Assembly (NCBI GenBank): GCA_963578605.1
Contig: CAUZEA010000009.1
Coordinates: 29,396 to 93,395, forward strand
From: JAKVCB01 sp963578605
Lineage (GTDB): Bacteria > Planctomycetota > Planctomycetia > Pirellulales > Lacipirellulaceae
Length of the DNA: 64,000 bases
Direction of reading: 5' to 3'
The notes beneath the pieces are model-generated. The model did not search any database. It saw nothing but the letters and a program-made list of their open reading frames with translations, and had not been told where the DNA came from. Of this stretch, positions 36,021-44,918 are shown one piece after another. Numbering within the stretch: the first letter of the stretch is position 1; each line of letters starts with the position of its first letter. The position numbers and the translations under genes were made by a program.

Positions 36021-36927
36021 TCAACTCAACCGGAGGTTGCGTTGATCCAGGCCCAGTTCGGTTAACCGGCCGATGGTAATTTCCGTCTCCCGGGAGGTCA
36101 ATGGTCGAATCGGACGCTGCGGCTCTCCCACTTCGAACCCCAGATGTCGGAGTGCGACCTTGGCCACTGCTATGTTGGAGCTACTGATGTCTGAAAGGGT
36201 GTCGATCATGTCGCAGACCTTCCACTGGAGTTCGCGTGCTCTGGCCAGATCGCCAGACTGGAAGGCGCGATAGATCCCCACAAAGAGGTGGGGCATGAAG
36301 TTGTAGGTCAGTCCGATGCCACCGTGGGCTCCCATGATTAACCCGGACAGAAAGACGTCGTCATTTCCGGAGTAGACGACCAGATCCGACCTGAGGAGAC
36401 AGATTCGACGCATCAACGAGTGATTGTAGTCGCTGAACTTGATGCCTTTGACGGTGGGTATCTCCAGCAGAGAGGTCATCAAGTCGATGGTCATATCCGA
36501 ATGGGTGGCTGACGGAATATGATAAACAAACAGGGGTAGCGCAGTGGCCGAGGCGATGGCCGAGTAATGTTCCACAACGGAGGGAGGATCTACACCGTAA
36601 TAGATGGGCGGGATGGCGCTGATCGCCCCGGCGCCGACGGCGTTGGCATGCTGAGCGAGGTTTACGGCAGCCTTCGTGGAAACACTCCCCACGTGGACGA
36701 TAACCGTTGCCCGTCCATCGGTGGCCCGCATGACGGCCTCGGTGAGATCCTTGCGTTGCTGGAGGCTCAACAACAAGCCTTCCCCGGTGCCCCCAGCCAC
36801 ATAGAAGCCGTTGACACCCGCCTCCAAATGCCAATCTACCAGGGTCCTGCACAACTCCCTCGTTCACCTGGTCACTGTCGTCCAGCGGGGTGATCAGCGC
36901 CGGATAGACTCCGTGAAATTCTTTCAT
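36021..36927 (-). pseudogene. Frameshifted DapA/N-acetylneuraminate-lyase family gene
   Basis: The first 26 residues (MKEFHGVYPALITPLDDSDQ onward to VNEGVV) start at 36927 in one frame. The rest, beginning RTLVDWHLEAGVNGFYVAGG with the family loop GGTGEGLLLSLQQRKDL, runs in the next frame to 36021. Deleting one C near 36852 (GTGCAGG) restores a continuous VVRTLVDW. Catalytic motifs in the second part are intact: YHIPSAT (Schiff-base tyrosine region) and VKGIKFSDYN (lysine). The joined protein would be about 301 residues. A gene with this chemistry joins or splits pyruvate with an aldehyde. Downstream translation could restart at ATG 36854, which would lack the first strand. An assembly or sequencing error is a real alternative to decay. 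Confidence 0.7.
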
Positions 36928-37458
36928 GTTGGCTCAACTAATCAGAGGACTCGTAACAGACGACTCTTATCAGGGGCTAAAACGAGCGTCCCCACTTCTT
37001 CCTGCCCACTCATAACAGGCCGCCCGGATACCCACAACACTGGGGTGCACCACCATAACGGACGGCACTGGAAAAGGACAGGCACCTGTCGGCGGAGTGC
37101 CGATTCCCCCACCGCGCATATTGAAAAGCCTGCCTCGTTGCCTCGGAAAACGCGTTGTTGCCGGGCGGTTCGCTTAAGAACCGAAGTGGGTCAAAGGCTG
37201 ATTTCAACATGACCGGCGAAGAACGGCGTTCGCAAAACTGGAACAAAATAAACGCAAACACTGGCGAAAAATTTGCATCGGCTGGGACATTGACATGCAC
37301 TATCGCGGGTTATCCGAAGTCAGGTTTCAGGGTGACGGCACCTCCAGCCTGTAGTCGGTTCAGGGGAACCGCTTGTCGGGCAAGCCGGTTCTGCCTGCCT
37401 GGCAAGAACCGACAGGCGTTCGTTTAACGACTCTAGTGCACCGCATCAGGAGTTTCTC
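36928..37458. other. Intergenic region with structured inverted repeats
   Basis: About 530 bases without a supportable gene separate the DapA-like gene and the EF-hand protein. Short frames on both strands have no recognisable features. The last 110 bases hold several inverted repeats, described separately. Confidence 0.35.
37347..37417. repeat. Nested inverted repeats upstream of the EF-hand gene
   Basis: An outer pair, GCCTGTAGTCGGTTC (37347-37361) with GAACCGACAGGC (37406-37417), encloses GCTTG/CAAGC (37371-37385). Alternative inner stems are GGTTC/GAACC (37357-37370) and CGGTTCT/AGAACCG (37386-37411). The alternatives are mutually exclusive, as in attenuators and other structured leaders. 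The end is 42 bases from the ATG of the next gene. Confidence 0.6.
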
Positions 37459-38187
37459 ATGTTTTGTCGAATGCTTTTCGTCGTCTTGTTTTTTTGCTGG
37501 ATCCAGACAGACCTGGCAGCTCAACCAGCTCCTGATCCAGTTGCAGAACCGAACGTAGGTGGCTGCGCTGGAACTCACTGGGGATGCTGCCCTGATGGCA
37601 GAACAGCAAAAGCCAACTGGCTTGGCACCAATTGTTATCATCCCCATCCCCATCCTCCCTATCCCCATCCTCCCTATCCCTATCCGTATCCGTATCCCAG
37701 TCCGTATCCCTATCAGCCACCTTGGAATCCGACCGTCGCGCAAACTCCCAATCACCTCAGTGGTTTTCATTACGATCCGGCGACCGGCCGGTGGACGATT
37801 GATACGGACCAGTCAAAGGTGAAAGCCAGCGCGGAGGATCCCAATCGAGGGCATATCGATCCTGGTTCGTGGCGACGCGTGGACCGTTGGGAGGGTAACA
37901 CCCACGTGACGGGCAGTCGCTGGACTTCCTACGGGGTTCCACACAGCGATCTCCACTACCACACCGTAGGTCCATCGGCGATTCCCGGGATCAACCGTAG
38001 CCACACTACCAATGTTTACAAAAGTACAGGGCCCGCAGCTGACGGTCCCTCGCCTGCTGCAGATCCTCCAGGAAGTGGTGGCGCAAAGGAGCTCCTCAAG
38101 AAATGGGATGCCAATGCTGACGGCAGCTTGGATCACGAGGAGCTTGGCAAAGGCTTGAAGGCACTGAAGTCGGCTGGCCAGTTGTAA
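37459..38187 (+). CDS. Secreted cysteine-motif, HPPYPY-rich, EF-hand protein
   Basis: The 242-residue protein has a signal peptide (MLFVVLFFCWIQTDLAA). A four-cysteine motif CAGTHWGCCPDGRTAKANWLG...C follows (Cys 36, 43, 44, 59), then a His/Pro/Tyr-rich tract of PYPYPY and PHPPYP repeats (60-87). A globular middle and a C-terminal EF-hand (KWDANADGSLDHEELGKGL) with the calcium ligands D, N, D, S and E complete it. The GCCPDG motif resembles that of animal papilin-type extracellular proteins; this is memory of the motif, not a search. EF-hand proteins are common in planctomycete exoproteomes. The protein is likely an extracellular calcium-binding surface or matrix component of unknown role. 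Confidence 0.75.
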   Translation: MFCRMLFVVLFFCWIQTDLAAQPAPDPVAEPNVGGCAGTHWGCCPDGRTAKANWLGTNCYHPHPHPPYPHPPYPYPYPYPSPYPYQPPWNPTVAQTPNHLSGFHYDPATGRWTIDTDQSKVKASAEDPNRGHIDPGSWRRVDRWEGNTHVTGSRWTSYGVPHSDLHYHTVGPSAIPGINRSHTTNVYKSTGPAADGPSPAADPPGSGGAKELLKKWDANADGSLDHEELGKGLKALKSAGQL

Positions 38188-38754
38188 CACGGCACCTGGC
38201 ACTGGGGGCTGAGGTGAGGCCGGCGGGTAGCCGCTCGGTGCCTGTGAGAACGGCCTGCTCGACCTCCGGATCGACTCCTGGGTCCCAAGTTTTCGTTCGT
38301 GACGTTTTCCAGCAGGAGGACGTCATGGTCGGTCGCAACGGGTGACAAGGAATAGGACGACCTCCCGTTTTGTCCCGCCCGGGCAGTGCGCCCAGTTTGT
38401 CGAACTGGCCAGCATATCTGAGGATGTAAGTCCTTGCCGGGTGACCTCTAGATGGATTTTTTTCCGCACCAGCTCCGGACCGATTTTCCGCGGCTGTCGG
38501 GTGATTTCCGTGAACGCTGAGTTACTCATCAGCAGTGTATAGCGATACGACTTAGGAATTTTTCAACTCGGTTTTTACACTGCACCTCCACCGCATGGGC
38601 GCAAGAGAATCGGCTCGCCTTGAATCTGCTTTGCAAGACGAGAAGGATATCTGCGTTTGGCAAAGATCCCCGCAGAATTCCGTCAAGGTTTCTGCTGCGA
38701 TTTATTATCAACTACCCACTTCAAGTCGAACCAACGTTCAGAGGAGACAATTCA
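38188..38754. other. Intergenic region upstream of the PEP-CTERM gene
   Basis: About 570 bases without a supportable gene. A pair of 6-base arms, GGCACC near 38192 and GGTGCC near 38238, is far apart and weak. The PEP-CTERM start has GAGGAG 10 bases upstream at 38740-38745. Confidence 0.3.
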
Positions 38755-39534
38755 ATGACTCACCACACCACGTCGAAATTGAAACTCAACGCCATGCTGG
38801 TTGCCGGATTTTTAGCGGTGACCACTGACGCAAACGTTCATGCGGCCGGAATGATCAATGGGCTTGTCGCGACTCCCGGAACGACTTACGAAACGGCTGG
38901 TCTGCAACCCTCTGAACCGGGGCCGGTTATCGGGACGGATATGAATGCAGGGCTCCAGGTCAATGTGCAATTCATGAATGGGATGATTGAATCGGTCAAC
39001 TGGGATCAGGCCACCGGCAGTGCGAGTGGTACTGGTTGGCAGCTGGCCACGACCGGCGACACGGTGATTAACCCCTGGGTCCTTCGCCAGGTCGGGGCGT
39101 TTCCCACGGGAGGTCCCGGAATCGACAGGATGCGGTTGGAGTTTACTCCCGGGTCAGCGAATGCCGTTTGGGACACTGGTTTTGGGGGAAACACGCCCAA
39201 TTCGAATGCTGGTGCCACGTTTGCCTTCGCTGGCGCCCAAGTCGGTAGTTGGGACGTCAATGTGACCTATCGGGACGAGGTAGCACTGCAAGGCAATGTA
39301 GCCCAGGGCGATATTTTTCGCGAACTGGAAATTGACTTTGTGGGCAACTCGTCGATCGGTGTGTTCGACATTGGTGATCAGATGGCCTTTGTGGCCGACA
39401 CCGATCTCCTCATTGCGGGCACCGTCCTTGATACGCAGTCGCCCGGTGTTCCGGAGCCAACCGGCATCGTTTTGGCGATTTCTGCATTTTCCGCACTCGG
39501 CTGGAATCTCCACCGCCGTCAGCGGATGGTTTGA
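38755..39534 (+). CDS. PEP-CTERM sorting-signal protein
   Basis: The 259-residue product starts at an ATG with GAGGAG upstream and has a signal peptide (LNAMLVAGFLAVTTDANVHA). A beta-rich extracellular domain follows with the segments GTTYETAGLQPSEPGPVIGT and NVTYRDEVALQGNVAQGDIF. It closes VPEPTGIVLAISAFSALGWNLHRRQRMV, which is the PEP-CTERM triad: a VPEP motif, a single hydrophobic helix and a basic tail. Such proteins are sorted by an exosortase and attached to or released from the outer envelope. An exosortase gene is not in this window. A strong terminator follows at 39601. Confidence 0.9.
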   Translation: MTHHTTSKLKLNAMLVAGFLAVTTDANVHAAGMINGLVATPGTTYETAGLQPSEPGPVIGTDMNAGLQVNVQFMNGMIESVNWDQATGSASGTGWQLATTGDTVINPWVLRQVGAFPTGGPGIDRMRLEFTPGSANAVWDTGFGGNTPNSNAGATFAFAGAQVGSWDVNVTYRDEVALQGNVAQGDIFRELEIDFVGNSSIGVFDIGDQMAFVADTDLLIAGTVLDTQSPGVPEPTGIVLAISAFSALGWNLHRRQRMV

Positions 39535-39600
39535 GAGGTACGTTTGGACCTCGATGGTTTTGCCAAAAACGGCAGACTTCCAGCCGAAGATAGAGACACA

Positions 39601-39639
39601 AAAAAACGCAGGTATCCGGCGAGATACCTGTGTTTTTTT
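39601..39639 (+). terminator. Intrinsic terminator after the PEP-CTERM gene
   Basis: AAAAAACGCAGGTATC (39601-39616) pairs with GATACCTGTGTTTTTT (39623-39638) around a six-base loop, an eight-pair perfect core extended by a wobble, a G-C pair and an A/T tract. Seven T residues follow, as expected for factor-independent termination; the A tract makes it symmetrical. Confidence 0.85.
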
Positions 39640-40255
39640 GCAGTGCGATGGGTCAACTGCCCTGCCACCCAAGGGGAGGTTGTTGCTGGCACTTGCTGCA
39701 GTTGCAATGGAGCGTTTTGTACCTCGGCTGCACATTTCCCCGGGGTCACGCGTACCCCACCAACCCTTGCCTGCCCTCAGCGGAAGTGGGACGATAGCGG
39801 GCGCCAGGCACAAGTCCCGCTGGCGAGCGGGCGTTGCTGGTCAGCTTGGCATATTTGGGAACACGGATTTGGGGCCACGGTTTTCCAGCAATCAAGCCCG
39901 ACGCAGTCGCAGGCGACCGCCAGCCAGACGGATGTGAACCGGTTTGTGTCACGGCTACCCGCATTTCTTTGGTTCCAGCGGGAGTTCTAGCGAACCAGCC
40001 ACGGTTGAATGATTCTTGGACCGTCGATTTGAAAACCAGAAATCGCCTGGTATCACAAGGCATCTACGACAGCGACCGGAGTTGTTAAGAACAAACACGT
40101 TGAGTTTAATAGGGTTTCAGGCTCCCCGCCGGCATCAAAGGTTATGATCTGGCCCAGCAGCAGAAACGATTCGCAATCGGAGGGTATGCCAACGGCTGGG
40201 ATTTGCTGATTGGAACTGTGACAACTGAATTGCCATTTGAAATACGATCGGTTGA
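39640..40255. other. Intergenic region upstream of the NADH dehydrogenase
   Basis: About 600 bases with no supportable gene. Plus and minus frames of 60-200 codons exist but overlap each other and show no motif. It should carry the ndh promoter. Confidence 0.3.
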
Positions 40256-41539
40256 ATGATGGCCAAGCAAGTTCTGGTAATTGGAGGTGGATTCGCCGGT
40301 TTCAACGTGACCAAGCAACTGGGTGGGGTCAGCGAGGCCGAGGTGACCCTGGTCGATCGCCAGAATCACCACCTCTTTCAGCCATTGTTGTATCAGGTTG
40401 CCACGGCTGGCCTCAGTCCGGCCGATATTGCTGCTCCAATTCGTAAAATGGTGGCGCGGTTCCACAATGTTCGTGTCTTCCAGGGAGAGGCGAAATCGAT
40501 AAACCTCGACGCTCGGAAAGTCGCATTTGATTTCGGCGAACTTGGTTACGACTATCTCGTGGTCGCTTGTGGAGCAACACACTGTTATTTTGGACACCGT
40601 GAATGGGAGAAGTATGCCCCCGGTTTGAAGACGATCAGCGAGGCGACAGAAATCCGCCGCCGCATTCTGTCAGCATTTGAGCAGGCCGAACGAATTGAAC
40701 ATCCCGAAGAACAGAAAAGACAACTCACCTTTGTGATCATCGGTGGGGGGCCAACGGGTGTTGAGTTGGCTGGTGCGATTGGCGAAATGAGCCGGTTTAC
40801 CCTGGCCGAGGACTTTCGTCGTATCAACCCGCGGTTGACACGCGTAATTCTCATCGAAGCAGGTTCGCGCATCCTGCCGATGTTCTCTGAGAAGCAGGCT
40901 GGGCGCGCTACCCGTGATCTTGAGAATCTGGGAGTCCAGATCTGGAATTCCACCCGGGTCACCAATGTCGATGCCGACGGTGTTGAGATGGGAGAGGAAA
41001 GAATCCGGGCTGCCACCGTGTTGTGGGCAGCTGGAACGGAAGCATCCCGTTTAAAGTGGTCTCCCCAGGTCGACCTCGACAAGCGGGGCCGAGTACTGGT
41101 CGAACCCGATCTGAGCATCCAGCATTATCCGGAGGTCTTTATCGCCGGCGATCAGGCGAATTTTTCCCATCAAACCGGCAATTCCTTACCCGGCACGGCA
41201 CCCGTTGCATTCCAGCAAGGGCATGCGATTGGCTGCAACATTCGTCACGAATTGCGTGGTAAGCGAAGGAAAAAGTTTCACTTTGTCAACAAAGGGCAAA
41301 TGGCTACGATCGGTCGCAGTCGGGCTATTGTGGAGATCGGACGATTTGCCTTCGCTGGTGGATTTGCATGGCTGACTTGGCTAGTCGTCCATATCTTCTA
41401 TCTCACAGGTTTCAAGAATCGGCTGTTGGTCGTTTTGAAATGGGGATGGTCCTACAGGACCTTCGACCGTGGAGCACGCCTGATCGTCGAAAAAAAGCCG
41501 GATCATCCCGCGATTTCACCTGCAACCCACACGGAGTGA
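40256..41539 (+). CDS. ndh: Type II NADH dehydrogenase (NDH-2)
   Basis: This single-subunit, non-pumping NADH:quinone oxidoreductase is anchored to the inner membrane. The 427 residues show the FAD loop VLVIGGGFAGFNVTKQLGG, the quinone-site region HHLFQPLLYQVATAGLSPAD, and the NADH loop VIIGGGPTGVELAGAIGE. VFIAGDQANF is the second FAD contact, and a C-terminal amphipathic/membrane stretch WLTWLVVHIFYLTGFKNRLL completes it. The whole set matches NDH-2. The start has two ATG codons in a row (40256 and 40259). Confidence 0.95.
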   Translation: MMAKQVLVIGGGFAGFNVTKQLGGVSEAEVTLVDRQNHHLFQPLLYQVATAGLSPADIAAPIRKMVARFHNVRVFQGEAKSINLDARKVAFDFGELGYDYLVVACGATHCYFGHREWEKYAPGLKTISEATEIRRRILSAFEQAERIEHPEEQKRQLTFVIIGGGPTGVELAGAIGEMSRFTLAEDFRRINPRLTRVILIEAGSRILPMFSEKQAGRATRDLENLGVQIWNSTRVTNVDADGVEMGEERIRAATVLWAAGTEASRLKWSPQVDLDKRGRVLVEPDLSIQHYPEVFIAGDQANFSHQTGNSLPGTAPVAFQQGHAIGCNIRHELRGKRRKKFHFVNKGQMATIGRSRAIVEIGRFAFAGGFAWLTWLVVHIFYLTGFKNRLLVVLKWGWSYRTFDRGARLIVEKKPDHPAISPATHTE

Positions 41540-41826
41540 TTTTTTTGATTTCGAACCACAGTCTGCCAGAGCCCACACCCCGAATGGAAATTTGCTTTCG
41601 GTACCGCTTGAAATCAACAGTCCAGCCATCGTGCGAATTTTGGACTTCAGGATCGGTGCAAAAGCTGGCCTGCTCGTGCGTGTTTTCAGCCGGCTGATCG
41701 GGATTACCTCCGTTTCCCCGTTGTCAGTTGGCCTGACGCAAACCACAATGATCGGGTTAAGTTTTCCAGAGTTGCACAGCTTGTAGCGTTTCGAACCTCT
41801 AGCCCCTACTCCCCCTCTGATCTCTC

Positions 41827-43041
41827 ATGCCCAGTTGTGTTCTTGCTTATTCTGGCGGTCTCGATACGTCGGTTATTTTAAATTGGCTCCAGGATGAAGG
41901 TTACGACGTCCATTGTGTTTACGTCGACCTTGGACAACCGTGTGAAGATCAACAGGCGATTCATGAAAAGGCCCGCAAATTTGGTGCTGCGACTTCCAGC
42001 GTGGTCGACGTCCGCGAGGAGTTATGCCGCGATTTCGCCTTTCCGGTATTGCAATGGCAGGCAAAATATGAAGGGATTTATTTGCTGGGAACATCGATTG
42101 CCCGACCGTTGATCTCCAAGGCCTGTTTGCAAGTTGCCCGCGAAACGGGGGCCGAGGCATTTGCCCACGGTGCGACAGGCAAAGGTAACGATCAATGCCG
42201 GTTTCAACTGGCAGCCGAAGCGTTAGAGCCTGATGTGCGGGTCATCGCTCCCTGGCGGATTACGAAGTTTCGCGATCAGTTTCCTGGTCGTACGGAGATG
42301 ATTGCCTACTGCCAGGAGCGGGGAATACCGATCAAGGCTTCCACGGAAAAGCCGTATAGCTCCGACGAGAATTGTTTGCACATCAGCTACGAGGCAGGCC
42401 GGTTGGAAGACCCGGCGGTCCACGGAGTGTCGATCGTCGATTTTGGCATGACGGTTTCACCGCAAGAGGCGCCCGACGAGGTCGAGGAGCTGACTTTGGG
42501 ATTCGAATATGGTCTTCCCGTCAGTATCGATGGGCAGGCGGTCAGTCCCCTTGCGATGGTTGAGCAAATGAATGAGCGGGCTGGGCGCAACGGAGTTGGC
42601 CGGATTGATATGGTCGAAAACCGGTTTGTGGGGATGAAGAGCCGCGGCGTTTATGAGGCTCCTGGTATGACCGCTCTTTATGCTGCCCACCTGGCAATGG
42701 AACAACTTACGCTGGATCGTGACTTGGTGCACTTGCGTGAGCGTCTGGCGCCGGAGGTGGCTGAGATGGTCTACTATGGTTTTTGGTACACGCCGAAAAT
42801 GGACGCTCTGATGGCCTTCATTCGCGCGTCCCAACAGCCGGTCACGGGTGAGGTGAAGTTGGGATTTTACAAGGGGAACGTCGATATTCACGGTCGTTCG
42901 AGTCCCCACAGCCTGTATGACGCCGAGGTTGCGAGTATGGAAGGGGGCGGCTCGTACGATCAGAATGACGCCGAAGGATTTCTCCGTTTGCACGGTTTGC
43001 CGGGCAGAGTTATGGGCCGCGTTTGGCCGCGCGAGTATTGA
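41827..43041 (+). CDS. argG: Argininosuccinate synthase
   Basis: The enzyme condenses citrulline and aspartate with ATP to make argininosuccinate for arginine synthesis. The 404-residue length is normal. It opens VLAYSGGLDTSVILNWLQDE, the PP-loop that binds ATP, and continues with GATGKGNDQCRFQLAAEAL (substrate loop). Later come YSSDENCLHISYEAGRLEDP and NRFVGMKSRGVYEAPGMTAL, all diagnostic. No regulator site is recognisable in the 290 bases upstream. It precedes an ABC-2 permease whose ATG lies 93 bases on, with no obvious functional link. Confidence 0.98.
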   Translation: MPSCVLAYSGGLDTSVILNWLQDEGYDVHCVYVDLGQPCEDQQAIHEKARKFGAATSSVVDVREELCRDFAFPVLQWQAKYEGIYLLGTSIARPLISKACLQVARETGAEAFAHGATGKGNDQCRFQLAAEALEPDVRVIAPWRITKFRDQFPGRTEMIAYCQERGIPIKASTEKPYSSDENCLHISYEAGRLEDPAVHGVSIVDFGMTVSPQEAPDEVEELTLGFEYGLPVSIDGQAVSPLAMVEQMNERAGRNGVGRIDMVENRFVGMKSRGVYEAPGMTALYAAHLAMEQLTLDRDLVHLRERLAPEVAEMVYYGFWYTPKMDALMAFIRASQQPVTGEVKLGFYKGNVDIHGRSSPHSLYDAEVASMEGGGSYDQNDAEGFLRLHGLPGRVMGRVWPREY

Positions 43042-43133
43042 GGTCTGGGTCTGGACGGGGACGAGCAGAGGATGATTTCAGTGCGGTTTTTCAATCAGTT
43101 TTCGACCGTGAGTTGAGGCTTGCGTGCCAACAG

Positions 43134-44750
43134 ATGTACGTACTTGAAAATCCTGTCCTGCAGCGTGAGCTGCTTAGCAATTTGCGGCAGACGCGTGCTT
43201 TCCTGCTGTTGTTTGCCTATATTGCCCTGCTGGGGTTCATTGTGTTGCTGGCCTGGCCACACGAGCAGCGTCTCGACATGGTCCAGGCAGCGGCCGGGGG
43301 GCGGCTGGTCAACCTCTTCTTCCTGGGCCAATACGTGCTGGTATCGCTCATGGCACCCAGCTTTGCAGCTGGTGCAATCACCGGTGAAAAAGAGCGGAAG
43401 AGCTATGAGATGCTGATCGCGAGCCCCTTGAAACCAGAGGCAATCGTTCTCGGCAAGTTGTTTGCATCGCTGGTACCGCTGGGACTCTTGATGGTTTGTT
43501 CGCTGCCGATTGTCATGCTCTGCTTGCCCTTGGGAGGCGTTTCGCCCTACGAGGTTTTCGCTGCCTACATTGCGATGATTTGCGCGGTTGGTTTATTTGG
43601 GATGATTAGCTTGTGGGCAAGCAGCTTCTTTCGTCGCACATCTGCTTCGCTGGTCGTTTCGTATTTGCTGATTCTGCCGTTGGCTTTGGCCGGTGTTCTC
43701 ATGTGGAATCAGCTCAGTCAATTGGGTCAGGCACGGTTGCTTGTGGCGGTAACCGTGGTACCGATAGCTTGCATTTCGCTTTCGGTCTTGTTGTGGAGCA
43801 GCGCGTGTCGCAGGCTACTGTACCCGGCCGATCTGGGGAGCGAAGGAGAAGAAGTCGTTGATTTGGAGACCGAAGCTCAGGAAGCGGTTGGCTTGTACCT
43901 CAAGCGGGATGAATTTCCGGATCGTCTTTTCGCCCCCCCTAAGCGGACGACTTTTTTGGAGGACAAAGCCAACCCCATCTATGACAAGGAGATGCGTAGT
44001 GAAATCTTCAGCCAAGGCACGCTGATGTTACGGCTGGTGATTCAAATCAGCATGTTGCTGGCATTACCGATCATGGCCGTTTGTTTGTACATCCACCGGA
44101 TTTGGGCCCCGTGGTACATAAGCTATGTGTTGCTTTTCAACATGCTTGTGGGCCCGGTTTTCTCGGCCGGCAGCGTGACAAGCGAACGCGAGCGGCAAAC
44201 GCTTGATTTGCTGCTGACAACGTTGGTGACTCCCTCGCAAATGTTGTGGGGTAAACTGCTATCGGGCTTGCGGGTTTCGAGTGTTTTGACCTCGTTTTTG
44301 CTGTGGCCGGTCTTGTTGGCATGTGTGATGCCCGTCGGTTATTGGGGGAGTTTGTTGACGATGCTGGGCTACCTGCTGATTGTGGCCCTCACTTGTTTGA
44401 CGACTGCGGTGACCGCACTGTTTTGCTCAACCATTTTTCGGAAGACGTCGACCAGTCTGACCACCACATACCTGGTCATTGTCTCTTTGTTTACGGTTCC
44501 GGTCGCCGTGGGGTTTTTCGCCGATACCTTTTTCCCATCTTCGCAGGGAGCCATGGTAGCACAGTTTTACGGATTGCTATCTCCGTTCGCTGCAACGTTT
44601 GCCTTACCGTTAGAGATCCCGGATGGAGACCAGGGAGTCGTGGCGTTGCCCTTGTTCTTTGGTTTTATCGGCTGGTCTGCTGTTTGGAACGGCACCCTGT
44701 TTGTATTGATGACCCGGCTGTTTGAGGCGCGGTGGCGGGTTTCGCAGTGA
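43134..44750 (+). CDS. ABC-2-type permease with two halves
   Basis: The 538-residue membrane protein has about twelve hydrophobic segments in two similar halves. Each carries the ABC-2 permease signature of a cytoplasmic strip followed by a family turn: GAITGEKERKSYEMLIASPL in the first half and AGSVTSERERQTLDLLLTTL in the second. The ER-x-x-L/M-L phrase after a membrane helix marks ABC-2 transporters of the NatB/gliding type. I chose the ATG at 43134, since upstream text within argG is not membrane-like. No ATP-binding gene is adjacent, so the partner is elsewhere or distant. Substrate cannot be inferred. Confidence 0.85.
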   Translation: MYVLENPVLQRELLSNLRQTRAFLLLFAYIALLGFIVLLAWPHEQRLDMVQAAAGGRLVNLFFLGQYVLVSLMAPSFAAGAITGEKERKSYEMLIASPLKPEAIVLGKLFASLVPLGLLMVCSLPIVMLCLPLGGVSPYEVFAAYIAMICAVGLFGMISLWASSFFRRTSASLVVSYLLILPLALAGVLMWNQLSQLGQARLLVAVTVVPIACISLSVLLWSSACRRLLYPADLGSEGEEVVDLETEAQEAVGLYLKRDEFPDRLFAPPKRTTFLEDKANPIYDKEMRSEIFSQGTLMLRLVIQISMLLALPIMAVCLYIHRIWAPWYISYVLLFNMLVGPVFSAGSVTSERERQTLDLLLTTLVTPSQMLWGKLLSGLRVSSVLTSFLLWPVLLACVMPVGYWGSLLTMLGYLLIVALTCLTTAVTALFCSTIFRKTSTSLTTTYLVIVSLFTVPVAVGFFADTFFPSSQGAMVAQFYGLLSPFAATFALPLEIPDGDQGVVALPLFFGFIGWSAVWNGTLFVLMTRLFEARWRVSQ

Positions 44751-44918
44751 TCAGCGGCCCCGGACTGCCGGCATGATGGCAACCGGTGATCGACGCTTCG
44801 AGCACGGGCCTGGTCACAGTCCCTTGACGGTTCGATTCGCCGTATGCGATAACCGAGTCGCGAGACCGATCGATTCGTTTTCGCTCCTGATTTTCATCAG
44901 TGGTGTACTTTCGCCGAC

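Noticed and set aside
36811..37212. Plus-strand open frame of 133 codons upstream of the EF-hand gene
   Set aside because: It overlaps the DapA-like gene on the other strand and then runs into intergenic text. It has no motif and no ribosome site.
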